Source: Bombyx mori (lineage: Eukaryota > Arthropoda > Insecta > Lepidoptera > Bombycidae). From it: a stretch of DNA of 64,000 nt. The stretch spans positions 13,082,731-13,146,730 of the forward strand of contig NC_085117.1 of the NCBI RefSeq assembly GCF_030269925.1, given 5' to 3'. Shown here piece by piece: positions 32,680 through 44,098 of the stretch. The notes beneath the pieces are model-generated. The model was not told the DNA's origin. It did no database searches and was given only the letters and a program-made list of their open reading frames with translations. The position numbers were made by a program, and so were the translations under genes. Positions within the stretch are counted from its first letter, which is position 1; each line of letters opens with the position of its first letter.

Positions 32680-35600
32680 TTAAGTCGTGTCGCGCCCATA
32701 TGTTTCAATACGCACTTCGTCGATGACACGTTCCCATTCCAATGCGTAAGAATCTGGATCTTCTAGGTAATATGTACGATTCGGCTGCAAAAATATTATA
32801 ACCAATTCAATATAATATGACCAGAAGATCATCAATTATATTTTGAAAATATAGTATGAAATAGTTTAAATTAATAAATTATAAAATACATAAATTATTT
32901 AATATGTACTGTATTTTTGTACACACAATCATAATTAATAATATCACAATTCATAATCATAATTATTACTTAAAAGCAATACTGTATTATTCTTACCGTA
33001 TGTACTAAAAATATTCTGAAATTTTTGGCTTCAACGCGCAATTCTGGGGACCAGGGTATTTCCCCCTTAAGGATCATATTTGCTGGGTCAACGTAGAATA
33101 GTCGAGGTCCAGTAGTAAGAAGCAGCATCCGGCGCCTGGGAAACAGGCCCTTTCGCTTGTCGACAAGGCCCTGTTTCAGTATCAGCTCACCATCCACAAA
33201 TTGATGCCATTTACTATCTCGGGCTTGAATTTCTAAGCGGCGACGTTTTTCTTCAGGGCTGATGTTCAATATACCTACAAAAAATAACCCTTATTAAATT
33301 TGGTAATTAATTATAATCAATCCTAGTTTATTATAAGTGTGTATGTTAGAGCTTCATTTATTTTCATAAGCTTAGTAAAAAAGTGTAAGTAGAGTTAAAA
33401 ACAAACCTTTGGATGTCGATAAATCTATTCCCCAAAGACGCACTAGCTCTTTATTTCCAAGACCTGGTTCAAGATAGTCGGGCACATTATATTCTTCTTC
33501 AAATGAACCTCCTGGCAGGTATGGACTGATTTTCGGTGGAGTTTGCTCCCACAGTTTATCCCAGTCAACGCCTTCAAAGAAAGGATGATTGCGGATACTG
33601 TGGTACGTCTCTCCTTTATCGTCAGCTCCTATTCGCTTGGAATGATCGAGCACTAATAACTTTTCTACAAGGTCTTTAGCATCTGCTGGAAAACCTTCCG
33701 GAAATTCATAATCCATTTTGAGAATCTTTTGGAAAATTAAAAATTCCGTTGCAGCGCGGAAAGGAGGTAATCCTGATATCATCTGGTAGATAATACATCC
33801 CAAAGCCCACAGATCAGAAGCCCGAGTGTCAACACAATCGTGTAGTAATTCTGGACTAACATACTGAGGCGTGCCAACGAAACTGATTTTCCTTGAACGT
33901 TCATTTTGTGAATTATCATTTTCGTTATTTTTCGGAGAAGAGCTAATTTCTTTGGAATTAAGAATTTTTGCAGTACCAAAATCGGCTATACACAAATGCA
34001 TGTTCTCGTCTAATAGTATGTTCTCCGGTTTTAAATCCCTGTGAATAATTCTTTGCGCGTGCATTTTCTCTAAAGCCCATAGTAATTCAGCGGCATAATG
34101 TTTGGCCACATTTAATTCGAAAGAGCCAACTTTATTGATATATGAAAGAAGTTCCCCATTCTTCGCATAAGATAATACAAAGTACAATCTCTCTTCATCT
34201 TGGAACGTACAATACAATTTAACGAAACCGTGGGGCACATTAAATAGCATATTTAAAGCGTCTTTTTCGCGTTTTATGTATTCTCGCTTCTTTTTTCGTA
34301 TTATGTGATGTTTCTCACAGACTTTAACTGAAACAAATTAATGAATATTTTACTACTTTAGTTATGTAATGTATTATGATTATGATAAAATTAAATAATT
34401 TAACTTTAAAACTATCAAACGTGGTGTATGTACACTTACTTGCATATTCTTTCCCGGTGTGTATGTCTTTGGCTAAGAAGACTGTACTATAACAGCCGTC
34501 TCCTATTAATTTTCCGAAGATATAATCCTTTGCAGATCGCTTAGTAGTTTTGTGAGACTGGCTCGGTACCGGAGATGAAGCAGGGGCGGGGGCCGTAACT
34601 GTCGTAGCCGGTGAAGCCTGCATTTTTACCGGAGTTTCCACTATAGACTCAGCAGCCGCAATAGGAGCACGGACCTCACTAGACGCTCGACTGCCAATCT
34701 GTAAAAAAAAAGATTCCTTTTATACTTTTTTTCTTATTGGTTAACTGACGAAGTCCGTTTACGATGAGTGTAAGCAAGTGTTCTAAATCGAAGTTTCTTA
34801 AAGTGATTTAGAATAAAATTCACCGTGGATGATGCCTGGGTTAATAGGTCTTGTTTGTCAACAAAGTTCTAAAAATGAATCAGATTACTTTTGATATTTT
34901 AATCTGTCAAACTGACATTCTTTAGCATTAGTTTAGTGTTAAAGTCACAGCTTACGAAAGACTATTTTGTATGGATTATTTTTTGTTATTTAGTAAAAAA
35001 AGGACGAACATCTTTCCGAGCATACGCATACTACACATACATATATACTCTATATATAAAATTTTTAGTAACTGCATTTTAAATTCGAAAGAGACCGAAA
35101 TTATATTTTAAATATCGTTGTTCTGATATTTTCTTTTACGCAGTTGTATTACATCCCTGACGTTCATGGGCACCATCAACCAAGTTCGATGCTCCATTTC
35201 TCGAGTTCGTTCGCTGCTAAGTTTTTTGTCCGTTTTTTAATGGAAGCGTCATCGTGCAAAAAATGAGGCTCCCATTCAATAACATCAAGTGAGACGGAGA
35301 CAACCATATTTTTAAATTTTTGTCCGCATGAACCGAATGTCTGCAATTTAACGGCACTCTATAGCCGAATGACCAATAATACGAAAGTGTGACAAAACAT
35401 AATTCACGGAGCGTATTAACTATTAACGGGTACAATCCTTTTTTTTTGTTTGGTCGAAATTATTGGCTGTTTGTTCTACACAAAAAGTTTTGTACTGGAA
35501 TTATGTTGTTTCGATAAATTAATCGATAGATTTTTATGCGTTAAGATGTAACTGAATCACATGATCACATCTAACAATAAGCATTCAGTGTGGTCCATTG

Positions 35601-37677
35601 AAGTTTCGAATGAGTCATAAGCACAATTAATAAGGCTGCCATTCCGTGCAAGCAAGTAGGTCTCGCATTCCGCGGCTGCCGCAACGGTACTCGCAACGCA
35701 TTCCGCTCTTCCTTCCAGTAGATAGTACACAGACTTCATAACCGACTTCAACCGGCATTTTGCATTCTGCGTCACCAAATTCACTACGTTACTTGCTCGG
35801 AGCGGTTTTTTTTTTTGTAAAGGAAATGCGCTGCATTGTTGATTGCCAACGATATTATTGTTGTTGTCCGGTTATAGATTGTGGTTTTTTTTGTATATAT
35901 TGAATAAACATAGCGTGAATTGAAAAAACTGTTAAATCGCGTTAAGTTAACAGGCCACGACATACTTTTTTAACCCGAAATCTAATTTTCATCGGTGTTG
36001 AACGGCGGAGGTTAGCACAACACGGAGACCTTGTACCAAATACACCTAAAACGGATGTTGCACGTTTATTGCAAAGCCTGTAAAATTTGCCCTGTACTTT
36101 GTTAATACATTCTTTACTTTACATTCAGTCTTATTACATGTATTAGCAAGTTATCTTATCTCATATTTTGTTACTTTCTATGTTTTAATTTTATACGAAA
36201 TATTTTGATATTTTACTACTAACCACGTTTTAGACACGACGCGCGACGTGTCAATTTAATGACCTCTCATTGATAATGTCGTAATCATTGTTTCAAAACA
36301 AAAATGTTATCTGTTTTTTTTTTAAAGCTGTCGATGTTATTTCGCGATTTTGTCTCAGGAAGAAAGTATCTCACCACGTACATTTAACCTTCATCAGAAA
36401 AACCTAGATGGACGTTTACAGCCTTTTCGTGTATGTTGGTTACGACATCGTATGAATGATTACGTAAATATGACATTTAAATATCATGACGAAACCGCGT
36501 CATTGAGTTGATAAGATTCTAAAAGCAAAAAAAGGTTCTGTTTAAAATAATCAGAATAGAATAAACTGAAATAACTTTAGGTAGGTTACCTGAAAAATTA
36601 AACATGTTGTGGAACAGTCTTGCTACCTACTTTATTGTGGTAGGTCGCGAAACACCTTTAATGCATTCTTACTATTTATCTAGACACATCTGCTCTGTAG
36701 TCTTACGTCATAGCGTAGTTGACTAACTATTCGTGATATCATTTTACATATTTATTTATAGTTTACGTAAAATGACCGTAAAATTTGTTATATAAATATT
36801 ATCGCTGATAAGTCTACGATGTTGTATTCGGACACATTTGAAATAACGTTTTTATGATTTATCATTACGGACGTAATGACGAATGGAGATTGTGAAGCGT
36901 CCGTCGTGGTAAACAAGGTGGTCACGCCGCCGACGCGTGAACAAACAAGTGCCGTGGCACAGCGCGCGACTCGCTCGTTTGTTTGCATCGCCTGCTAGTC
37001 GCGACACATTAAAATTATTTAGCGTTTCGATTCAAAACATATGTACGTTGCCATCGAGGGAAAGTTACAAGTAAAAACCGTTAGCATATTAAGGAAACCG
37101 TTAGATGAAAATTTATAAAAACAAACTAATATCAAAGATTTAGAGGTGTTTTTTTTGAATTTCGAAATTGATAATATATTTACTTCAACAAATAATTTTA
37201 AAATACCTGTTAAATAATTATTAAGGCTACTCTCTTGACATACTTTGTACTTATGCGCATTCCAAGCCTTTCACTTTCATAGTTTCATCACAAAGCGTAA
37301 TTAAGCTTTAATAAAAGTTTTATTTTTTAATTTAAGTACCTAAACAAAATCCTCCTACATTAATAATTAACAGTAAGTATTGTGGTATTGAAGTAATTCA
37401 ATAATTATAGTACAAGAAGCGTATTCTTAAATTTAATCTTATGTATCGTACGGAGTAGGCGCTTTCTATAAACGAGTGTGCATCAACATAACAAAATACA
37501 GTTGTGGGTACCGGGGCGTCTACATTAAGTCGTTGACCTTACCTTCGATTTTGGGGAGGGTTGTTTCCCGCGTTTTGTAGAGCTAACGCCGAGTAATCGC
37601 AAAATTCTATTAGCAGCTTCCAGAAGAGTAGCACTACCCCTCGATCCTCTTTTAACTCTGGTGGTCAATCCACTCAT
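32680..37677 (-). CDS. Pdk1: 3-phosphoinositide-dependent protein kinase 1 (PDK1), 5 exons
   Basis: Exons in transcript order are 37677-37543, 34698-34440, 34327-33407, 33274-32997 and 32784-32680, with GT-AG borders and every phase matching, giving 565 aa. The kinase domain has the Gly loop IGDGCYS (111-117), the ATP-anchoring K133, E152 of helix C, the catalytic loop HRDLKPEN (D229), DFG (D247), the activation-loop S280 in SFVGT, then YVSPELL. A C-terminal PH domain (about 460-560; [33 protein letters not shown]) binds phosphoinositides. PDK1 phosphorylates the activation loops of Akt, S6K and other AGC kinases downstream of PI3K and insulin, at the plasma membrane and in the cytosol. The length is close to human PDK1 (about 556 aa). 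The start is the first ATG, in a GC-balanced exon behind a 2.8-kb intron; alternative first exons are possible. Confidence 0.93.
34699..37542. other. Pdk1 intron 1, no repeat recognised
   Basis: A 2.8-kb AT-rich intron. Unlike the surrounding intergenic DNA, it holds no SINE or LINE that I recognise. Minus-strand open frames at 35557-35784 and 36788-36988 lack domains. A mixed GC patch near 36900-36990 could contain an alternative promoter, but this is not supported by a motif. Confidence 0.45.
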
Positions 37678-37814
37678 TTCGATTTATAGGACACGTTGAA
37701 TATTATTATTGTTCAAAACACTATCACAGTTCATTCAGATATAATTTTAGAACAGTCAAGCTCAAAAGTAAACACTACTAAAATTGATGGAATGCGAAAT
37801 TGATATTTAACTCT

Positions 37815-38060
37815 ATGCTGTGTTTACGCGTGTACGACCGTTTCGTGTGGCGGCGCGACGCGGACTGACAGACAACAAAAATCAAAATACAAATGCAGCA
37901 CAACGATCGCTCACGCTGCTGGCACATTGACTACGAACGTGCGTCCCGCTCGCAGCCTCGCTAGACAGAACAACCGCACTGTGTGGCGCGTGGGGTACGT
38001 ACTACAGCGGGCGGGGGACGAGGACACGCCGCGCGCGCGTTTTGACGTCGACGGTCGTAG
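37815..38060 (-). promoter_or_regulatory. GC- and CpG-rich putative promoter of Pdk1
   Basis: About 140-380 bp upstream of the start codon the DNA becomes strongly GC-rich with many CpG (GTGTGGCGGCGCGACGCGG, GGCGCGTGGGG, GCCGCGCGCGCG). No TATA box is obvious. This fits a housekeeping-type promoter and 5' UTR. Inferred from position and composition only. Confidence 0.5.
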
Positions 38061-39061
38061 TACCCCCTAAAATCCCCATTCTCTTCGTTCGCCTCGGAAC
38101 CCACCGCCTTCTTAGTTTGAATGTGATGCATTAAAATCATAAATAAATATACGATGATATTTTAGTTTAAAGAATATAGAGAGAATTCGTTACTCGAACG
38201 CGAATATGACAATTTTTCAATTAAGTAATTGCAAATAATCTGTATCAATAAATAAATAAATTAATTAATCGAATAAATCAAAACAAAATCCACCCAATTC
38301 AATAGTTATTTAAGTAAATCTAAAATAAACGAACTGAACCACTTTGAACTAAATACATTTTACATAAACAATAAAATTGTGACAAGTTTTTTTTTTGGTA
38401 AGATATGCGTCGCGTTCGATAGATATAAATGCAGTAATAAATAATTCATCCAAGACACTGACAATTTATTGCTACAAAATTTAAACTATTTGAAAATATA
38501 ATTTACCAAGCTAGTTTTCTTAACAACCTAATTCTCTTCTACTCAATATTAATGCCGTATATCCCTTCAATACATACAATTTATCATAATTCCTCAATAA
38601 TAATAATAATAGAAAATCGTCGTGGCCTAACGACTATCCAATTAATGGCCCTTGAGCCAACAACGACCAGCAAAAAATTCTTGCTGCAATAAAGCAAAGC
38701 TTAATTTAAACTCATAAAATATATTTCTTATAAAAAAATGAGTTAAGAAGGTATGAAAATATCCAATGAATATTTTTTAATCTGGAAATACCAATAACAT
38801 TAAAATGTACTTTTTCTGGCCCGCCAATCTGTGTAATAATTTATTTGGCATGTAAACAACGCTCGCTTGGACTGCCCAGAAAATAATAAAATGCCCGGTG
38901 TGTAAATAAAACCTTTCTAATTATTTCATAAAAATTATATTATAAATATTGCATAATTACTGATAGTATGATTTAATGTAAGCTTGCACAAGTATGTTTC
39001 TTATCTATTCTTATATGTATATTCTTATATTATGTATGTCGTATCTTGCCTATTTCATCAA
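38061..39061. other. AT-rich intergenic DNA
   Basis: Only a tiny SINE-head-like piece, CGTCGTGGCCTAACGAC, near 38617-38633. Otherwise nothing is recognised. Confidence 0.4.
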
Positions 39062-39512
39062 GCAGTCATCTAAGTATCTACAGTCGGCGTCGATGCGCCA
39101 CTTCGATAAAGCGGCACGACACGAGAACCCTCTCATCGTGGCCGCCGGTAACTACATTCCCGATCCTGCGGACAGAATGGAAAGCAGTCGACGTCGCCCA
39201 AAACACGTCATCTCGGATTCTCCCGATCCACTAACAGTGCTTCTAGGTACTTCAAGCACCGGTCACCGTTCTCGTCGAACCCGTCGCTTGCGACGAAGGG
39301 CTCGACGAGTAAATTAACTCTCAGACACAGCCCACTGAGTTTCTCGCCGGATCTTCTCAGTGGGTCGCGTTTCCGATCCGGTGGTAGATTCTGCGAAGCA
39401 CGGCTCTTGCTAGGGTTCGTGTTAGCAACGTCATCAGGTTTGAGCCCCGTGAGCTCACCTACTAGCCACGGTTACGCTGAAATAGCCTCTCAAGGCTATC
39501 AGCTTAGGTAGG
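39062..39512 (+). mobile_element. jockey-clade LINE 3' end with ORF2 tail (subfamily A)
   Basis: It starts inside the last part of the reverse transcriptase ORF (SASMRHFDKAARHENPLIVA; then SPDPLTVLLGTSS and RRTRRLRRRARRVN, stop), followed by a 3' UTR of about 190 bp with the conserved core and the tail GGCTATCAGCTTAGGTAGG plus A-run. The open C-terminus and low decay suggest a young copy, truncated at its 5' end. The same C-terminal pattern occurs at 56162-56575. Confidence 0.85.
39331..39382 (+). other. putative H-type pseudoknot in LINE 3' UTR RNA
   Basis: Stem 1 pairs CCCACTGAG (39331-39339) with CTCAGTGGG (39356-39364). The 16-nt loop contains GCCGGATC (39346-39353), which can pair with GATCCGGT (39375-39382) downstream. 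Connecting lengths of 6, 2 and 10 nt are sterically plausible. The same layout is seen in other copies (for example 23397-23699 and 56588-56639). It is an inference from base complementarity. Confidence 0.5.
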
Positions 39513-39660
39513 AAAAAAAAATATGCAGTCATCACTCTATCTATTAAAAAAAACTGCATCAAAATCCGTTGCGTAGTTTTAAAGATTTAAGCATACATAG
39601 GGATATAGGGACAGAGAAAGCGACTTTGTTTATAGTATGTAGTGATAGTGATATGCAATA
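39513..39660 (+). repeat. possible repeat following the LINE
   Basis: CAAAATCCGTTGCGTAGTTT and AAGCATACATAGGGATATAGGG resemble a common lepidopteran retroposon 3' end. Only one copy is in the window. Confidence 0.35.
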
Positions 39661-40859
39661 CAAATAATAATAATATACACAACAGCAACCACAATTATTT
39701 CGTATGTTCGTGTTTTTTGGTACATTTTGCCCACACTATCTGTTGAGGTAAGTATTTATACACAATACATTGCTTGGTAGATGTTTCTGAGAGTTTTTTT
39801 TTTTTTAATCAATGCATTTTTTCTAAAAAGACGCAGCTGCGTGCCAGCACGTGTTAGGTTCGTGCGTGATTTATCATACATACATTATTAAGACCAGATG
39901 TGCTGTGCTTACCGTAAGTATCAGTAATCCTTCAAATATGCGTAGGTGTTTATTTGCTGCATAATATCGTTTACAATTTTAATTTAACAATCCTCATTTA
40001 ACGGAACGTAGTTATTTCGTCCAGTCAAAGATGTATTTAAATCGGAATCGCGAATTAGGTAGTTGAATCATTAAAAAAATAATAGTCAAAAAAATAAATG
40101 TAGTATTTGTTTTTATTTATTTATTTATTTTTGAATTTTTTTATACTTTATGCACAAAACAAAACTTGTACACAGGCGGACTTAATGCCATGGGCATTCT
40201 CTTCCAGTCGACCATAGGGTGGTGCAGAGATTTTACATGTTTATTTATCTATTAAAATAATTCCAAAAGAATAAGTAGAGTAAACTAAGAAAAAAATTAA
40301 CTTTGAAAATGTGGAGCATTACATTTTTCCTAAAAGTGACATTATCGCCAATTCTCAATACTAGTACATGAATGAAGAGATGATTGAAAAGAAGCGAGTA
40401 AAGTAATGGAAAATATATGTTTAATAACTTACATTTGTACATATTATTATGTACATATTTTAAACTATGTAAAAATTGACCTTCGAGACGATCCAAATAA
40501 GTTAAAACAATAATTTTATCCAAAATTAAATGCTTTACATTTTTCATTAAAACGTGTTTGTAATCTGCCAGTAGCCTCGACGCTTTCTGGCTTCACCGTG
40601 ACCGGTGTACGAGCCTACGTGGATTAGCGTAAGAATTTGCTGACATCTGTCCTAGCCAGATTTTTGAAAAAGAAAAAAAAATCAAAAAATTGGTTTTTTG
40701 AATTTTTCACATAAATTTTGAGGTTATTTGAAAAAAGTGTAAACGCAAAAGTTTTAGATCCTTTTATTACCTACAACTTTGCCATTTGACTTTTTTCCAT
40801 AGGACTTTTAGTTTTGCCGGAAATCGAGAAAAACCGTTTTTTACCCTTAAAAACTCACC
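39661..40859. other. intergenic, mostly AT-rich
   Basis: A segment at about 40105-40225 (ACACAGGCGGACTTAATGCC) looks like the 3' end of a moth LINE, from memory only. Nothing else is recognised. Confidence 0.35.
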
Positions 40860-40980
40860 CCTCGGTAGGCAGTGGCTTGGCTCTGCCCATGGCATTGCTG
40901 AAGTCCATGGGCGACGGTAACCATACACCATCAGGTGGGCCGTATGCTCGTCTGCCTACAAGGGCAATAAAAAAAAAAAA
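40860..40980 (+). repeat. second SINE family, 3' part
   Basis: CTTGGCTCTGCCCATGGCAT, AAGTCCATGGGCGACGGTAA, ATCAGGTGGGCCGTATGCTC and CTGCCTACAAGGGCAATAAA plus an A-run. Same family as 26492-26612. Confidence 0.75.
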
Positions 40981-41097
40981 ACCCTTCCCGACCTCAGATC
41001 GCCCGTAAATTATATTTCCTTTCATTTTTATAATATTTTCCTCCTTTTCTAATGGGTTTCATCCTACTATTTTTTTTTTTCACTTTTTATTATTTTT

Positions 41098-41262
41098 AAA
41101 GGCTGAGTCTAGCACCGGGTCGGAATTGCGACTCGGTGAGAAGATCTAGCGAAAAACACAGCGGGTTGTGTCTCGAAAAGTTCGACGTACACATAGACGA
41201 AACCCATAGGCTCGCATTCCACGAGTTCCACGAGTAGGGTGAGCGAATTATACGTCTCCCTT
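41098..41262 (-). mobile_element. degenerate jockey-clade LINE 3' end
   Basis: GCACCGGGTCGGAATTGCGA, GTGAGAAGATCTAGCG and ACAGCGGGTTGTG follow the LINE core with many changes. It is old. Confidence 0.55.
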
Positions 41263-41389
41263 TTTTTGTCCTATTTGTTAAATTAAAATAGATCAGGTTT
41301 TACAATTTTCAACCAATCTAAGATCAACCTCAGGGGTGAATTAACCCTGTACATGTTATATATACATTTAAATTATTATAAATAGAGCA

Positions 41390-41515
41390 AGCAAACCGAC
41401 TCATCATACAAATGCTTGCCAGAGATGAGAACCGAACCCACGACCCTTCACCCAGCAGCCGGGGGCTCTGATTACTGCACCACCGAGTCAGTCATTCACA
41501 ATATGTATTTTTGCC
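41390..41515 (-). repeat. tRNA-derived SINE head of a different family
   Basis: The reverse complement has an A-box-like TGGTGCAGTAATCAGAG and a B-box-like GGTTCGGTTCTC about 35 nt apart, the spacing of an RNA polymerase III promoter. It starts GACTCGGTGGTGC. It differs from Bm1. A decayed tRNA copy is the alternative. Confidence 0.5.
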
Positions 41516-41661
41516 TCGTCGAGGTTTTTATTTATTACATACTGTTTTTTGTTGCTTTATATTTTGTTTAGAGAAAAAATAACAGGTATATTGATTCTAA
41601 TTCAACTGCATACATTACGCTTAATAAAGAAAAACGCTGTACTTATTTTTATATATATACT

Positions 41662-42015
41662 AGCTGATCCGGAATTTCTAGTGTAGAAAAAAAAACTAAG
41701 TTATTGTAAGTGTGTAAGGATGTGGTAAATGAGTGAAAGAGGCATGTAGCGCTGTTAACGATGAGGGAATATAAAAATAACAAAACCTCATTCAACTACA
41801 TAATGCCTAATTATAACAAAAAAGTTGTCCAAAATATAAAAAAATTATGTTAGGGGTGGACAACTCTTATATCACTTATGGGTATGAAAAATAGATAGTA
41901 GCCGATTCTCAGACCTACTGAACATGCACATAAAATTTCATAAAAATCGGTCAAACCGTTTCAGAGGAGTATGGTAACTAACATTGTGGACACGAGAATT
42001 TTATATATAAGATAT
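41662..42015 (+). repeat. interspersed repeat, CTAGCTGA type
   Basis: Shares TTTCTAGTGTAGAAAA, GTGGTAAATGAGTGAAAGAGG, AATCGGTCAAACCGTTTC and a TTTTATATATAAGAT end with 9272-9644. The class is unresolved. Confidence 0.65.
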
Positions 42016-42827
42016 TTTTACATTACAATATTTATTTATTTTGTGTACATATTAGCCAGGTGGCGGTTTTGTCTCGATACCCTGAAGTTAAAACGAATGA
42101 AGACCCATAAGTTCGTTTCTCAAACAAAACAAGCTGCGTAGAACATTGAACCCTGCTGCACCTGGCTGTTGTTTTTTTCCACATACAGTGATGCTATGAC
42201 GTGAATAACATGTCCCTCCCAATGTTGTTTTTCTTTTTGTATTCGATACAAACGTCTTAATTAAACAGAATTTGAATTAGTTCTATACACCATTATTTTT
42301 TAACTAGTACAAAATTTTTAAGGACATATTAGAGAAGACATTATTATCACATATGTGACGGAAGAATCTCATAATACCTTTAAATAGCAAAGTTATTATC
42401 ATTTGTTTATTGTAAAAAATCTCACTGAAATCATGGACATATTATTTTACAATCCATTCATTAGTTCATTGAACTTCATCGATGGTATTCCATCCTACTC
42501 ATTCGCATTCGTACTGTCGCACTTGTGACGTAGGTAGCCTTAGACAATAAAATGAAACAAAAGAACATGTGATGTAGTTACCTACTTTATTTAATTTTCT
42601 AAATTCTAACCTCTCCTTCATATTCATCCGGGCTTAGGACCGGCAAAATTACCTTTCTACAATTAATTAAATACGTATGTGATTAGAAAACAATAAACAA
42701 ATATCAAAATAAAATAAGGTATTCTGTACTAAAAGAAAAGAGAAATTTTGGCATATTTGTGAAGTTAGAATCAGGTGCTATTTACAATAATTATTTACAT
42801 AGGTATTATTTACTAAACTTACAAGTA
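42016..42827. other. intergenic, nothing recognised
   Basis: AT-rich DNA; it may include the left end of the transposon relic that follows, but I could not find inverted repeats. Confidence 0.35.
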
Positions 42828-43432
42828 TTTCAATTGTCCTTCGAAATGTCCACCACCATTGTCAATACACAGACGGGCTCGTTTCATTAAATTGTTTTTA
42901 ACGAGAGAAGTACGCTTCTCTGTCTTTTCACTTCCTGAATAGCGTCCAATATGCGCTGTTTTAATCATTCGAGCCTAATTGGCTCGCTTCTGAACACACG
43001 TCTCTTAATTTCACTCCACAAAAAGAAGTCCATGGGCGTTAATTCTTGAGATTTCCTGTAGTGATATGGATGTAATCCAGCCATATTAATAATCTTCCAG
43101 GCACAGGACTGGCTGATGTTAAGCCGTCGATCAGCGTCATTTGTACTCCGCCGGGATCCTCTTCAAAATACGCTAGTACATCGTCGTACAGATTTGTGAC
43201 AACGCCGGTCTTCCTCGTTCTTGACTATGTGACCGTGCGTGGAATGAACCGTGATCAAGTAAACGGTGGTAAGCATTTACCACGGTTCGCACATTTGGCT
43301 GTCGAGCGTTCGGGTGTCTTCCCTGTACATACGTACAGCTGCACTCGCGTTTTCTCCACTCAAAAAGTATGCACGAAGCATAGCTACATACTCCCGTGAT
43401 GTGAACTGATAAGCCATCGCGTCAGGGAAAAC
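42828..43432 (-). pseudogene. internally deleted DDE transposase relic
   Basis: On the minus strand the first part reads YQFTSREYVAMLRAYF and GENASAAVRMYRE, a helix-turn-helix N-terminus like DUF4817-type insect transposases. After several frameshifts it reads AWKIINMAGLHPYHYRK, then jumps to LTPMDFFLWSEIKRRVF (region of the third catalytic Asp) and ends with RARLCIDNGGGHFEGQLKYL. The middle of the catalytic domain, with the first two Asp residues, is missing. Many stops are present. It is a dead Tc1/mariner-like copy. Confidence 0.65.
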
Positions 43433-43804
43433 TTAAATAAACAACTGTTGCAACGAAAAAAAGCATGCACACACTTCCGCTAACAATTTAGCAATGTTTT
43501 TTGTCGTTGTTGCGTAGGGGCGCGGCGCGGGCGCAGAGGGACAAGGGGTGGCGGGCTTCGACTTGAGTTTCCCGGAATTTATCAATGGAGCAGCGCCCCG
43601 TAGGTACCCAAACCCCGCCGCACGTACCTACTATCGGTCATTGATTGATTTTTTTTATAATTATTTATCGTTTACCAGTTATTACGTATTTTTGTGGATA
43701 GTTTTCAGACTTAGTGTTTTTTATTTTTTAACTACACAAATATGATTAGTTAAAGGTACTTAGAGCCCAGTGAAATTTTTTGTATTAATTAAAAAATAGG
43801 GGTG
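43433..43804. other. short GC-rich patch and AT-rich spacer
   Basis: 43515-43620 is GC-rich (GGGCGCGGCGCGGGCGC). No match is recognised. Confidence 0.35.
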
Positions 43805-43835
<31 letters not shown>

Positions 43836-44098
43836 TGCTTTCGATAGGCAGACGAGCTTACGGCTCATCTGATGGGAAATGATAACCGTCGCCCATAGAC
43901 ATCCAAACTACATCAGTGACTCAGATGCGCTGCCTATCCTGGCCTGGATGGGCAGCAGCATGGGATGTATGTTACACCGGCTATCCTGTCCTTCAGACCG
44001 GAACACAGTATTACTGTTTTGCGGCAGAAATAGACAGGACGGTGGTACCAACCCGGGCGGGCTTCTACACAGAACCCTACCACCAGTTAAATATCGAA
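43805..44098 (-). repeat. SINE with Bm1-like body and second-family tail, plus (TA)n
   Basis: Reverse-complemented, the first half (GTACCACCGTCCTGTCTATT, TTCTGCCGCAAAACAGTAAT) resembles the Bm1 body. The second half (GTCTATGGGCGACGGTTATC, GCTCGTCTGCCTATCGAAAGC) resembles the family at 40860-40980. The A-tail side ends in about 14 TA units (43805-43832). Confidence 0.65.

Noticed and set aside
35557..35784. 75-codon minus-strand frame as an alternative Pdk1 exon
   Set aside because: It has no splice sites placed to join the Pdk1 frame and no known domain.
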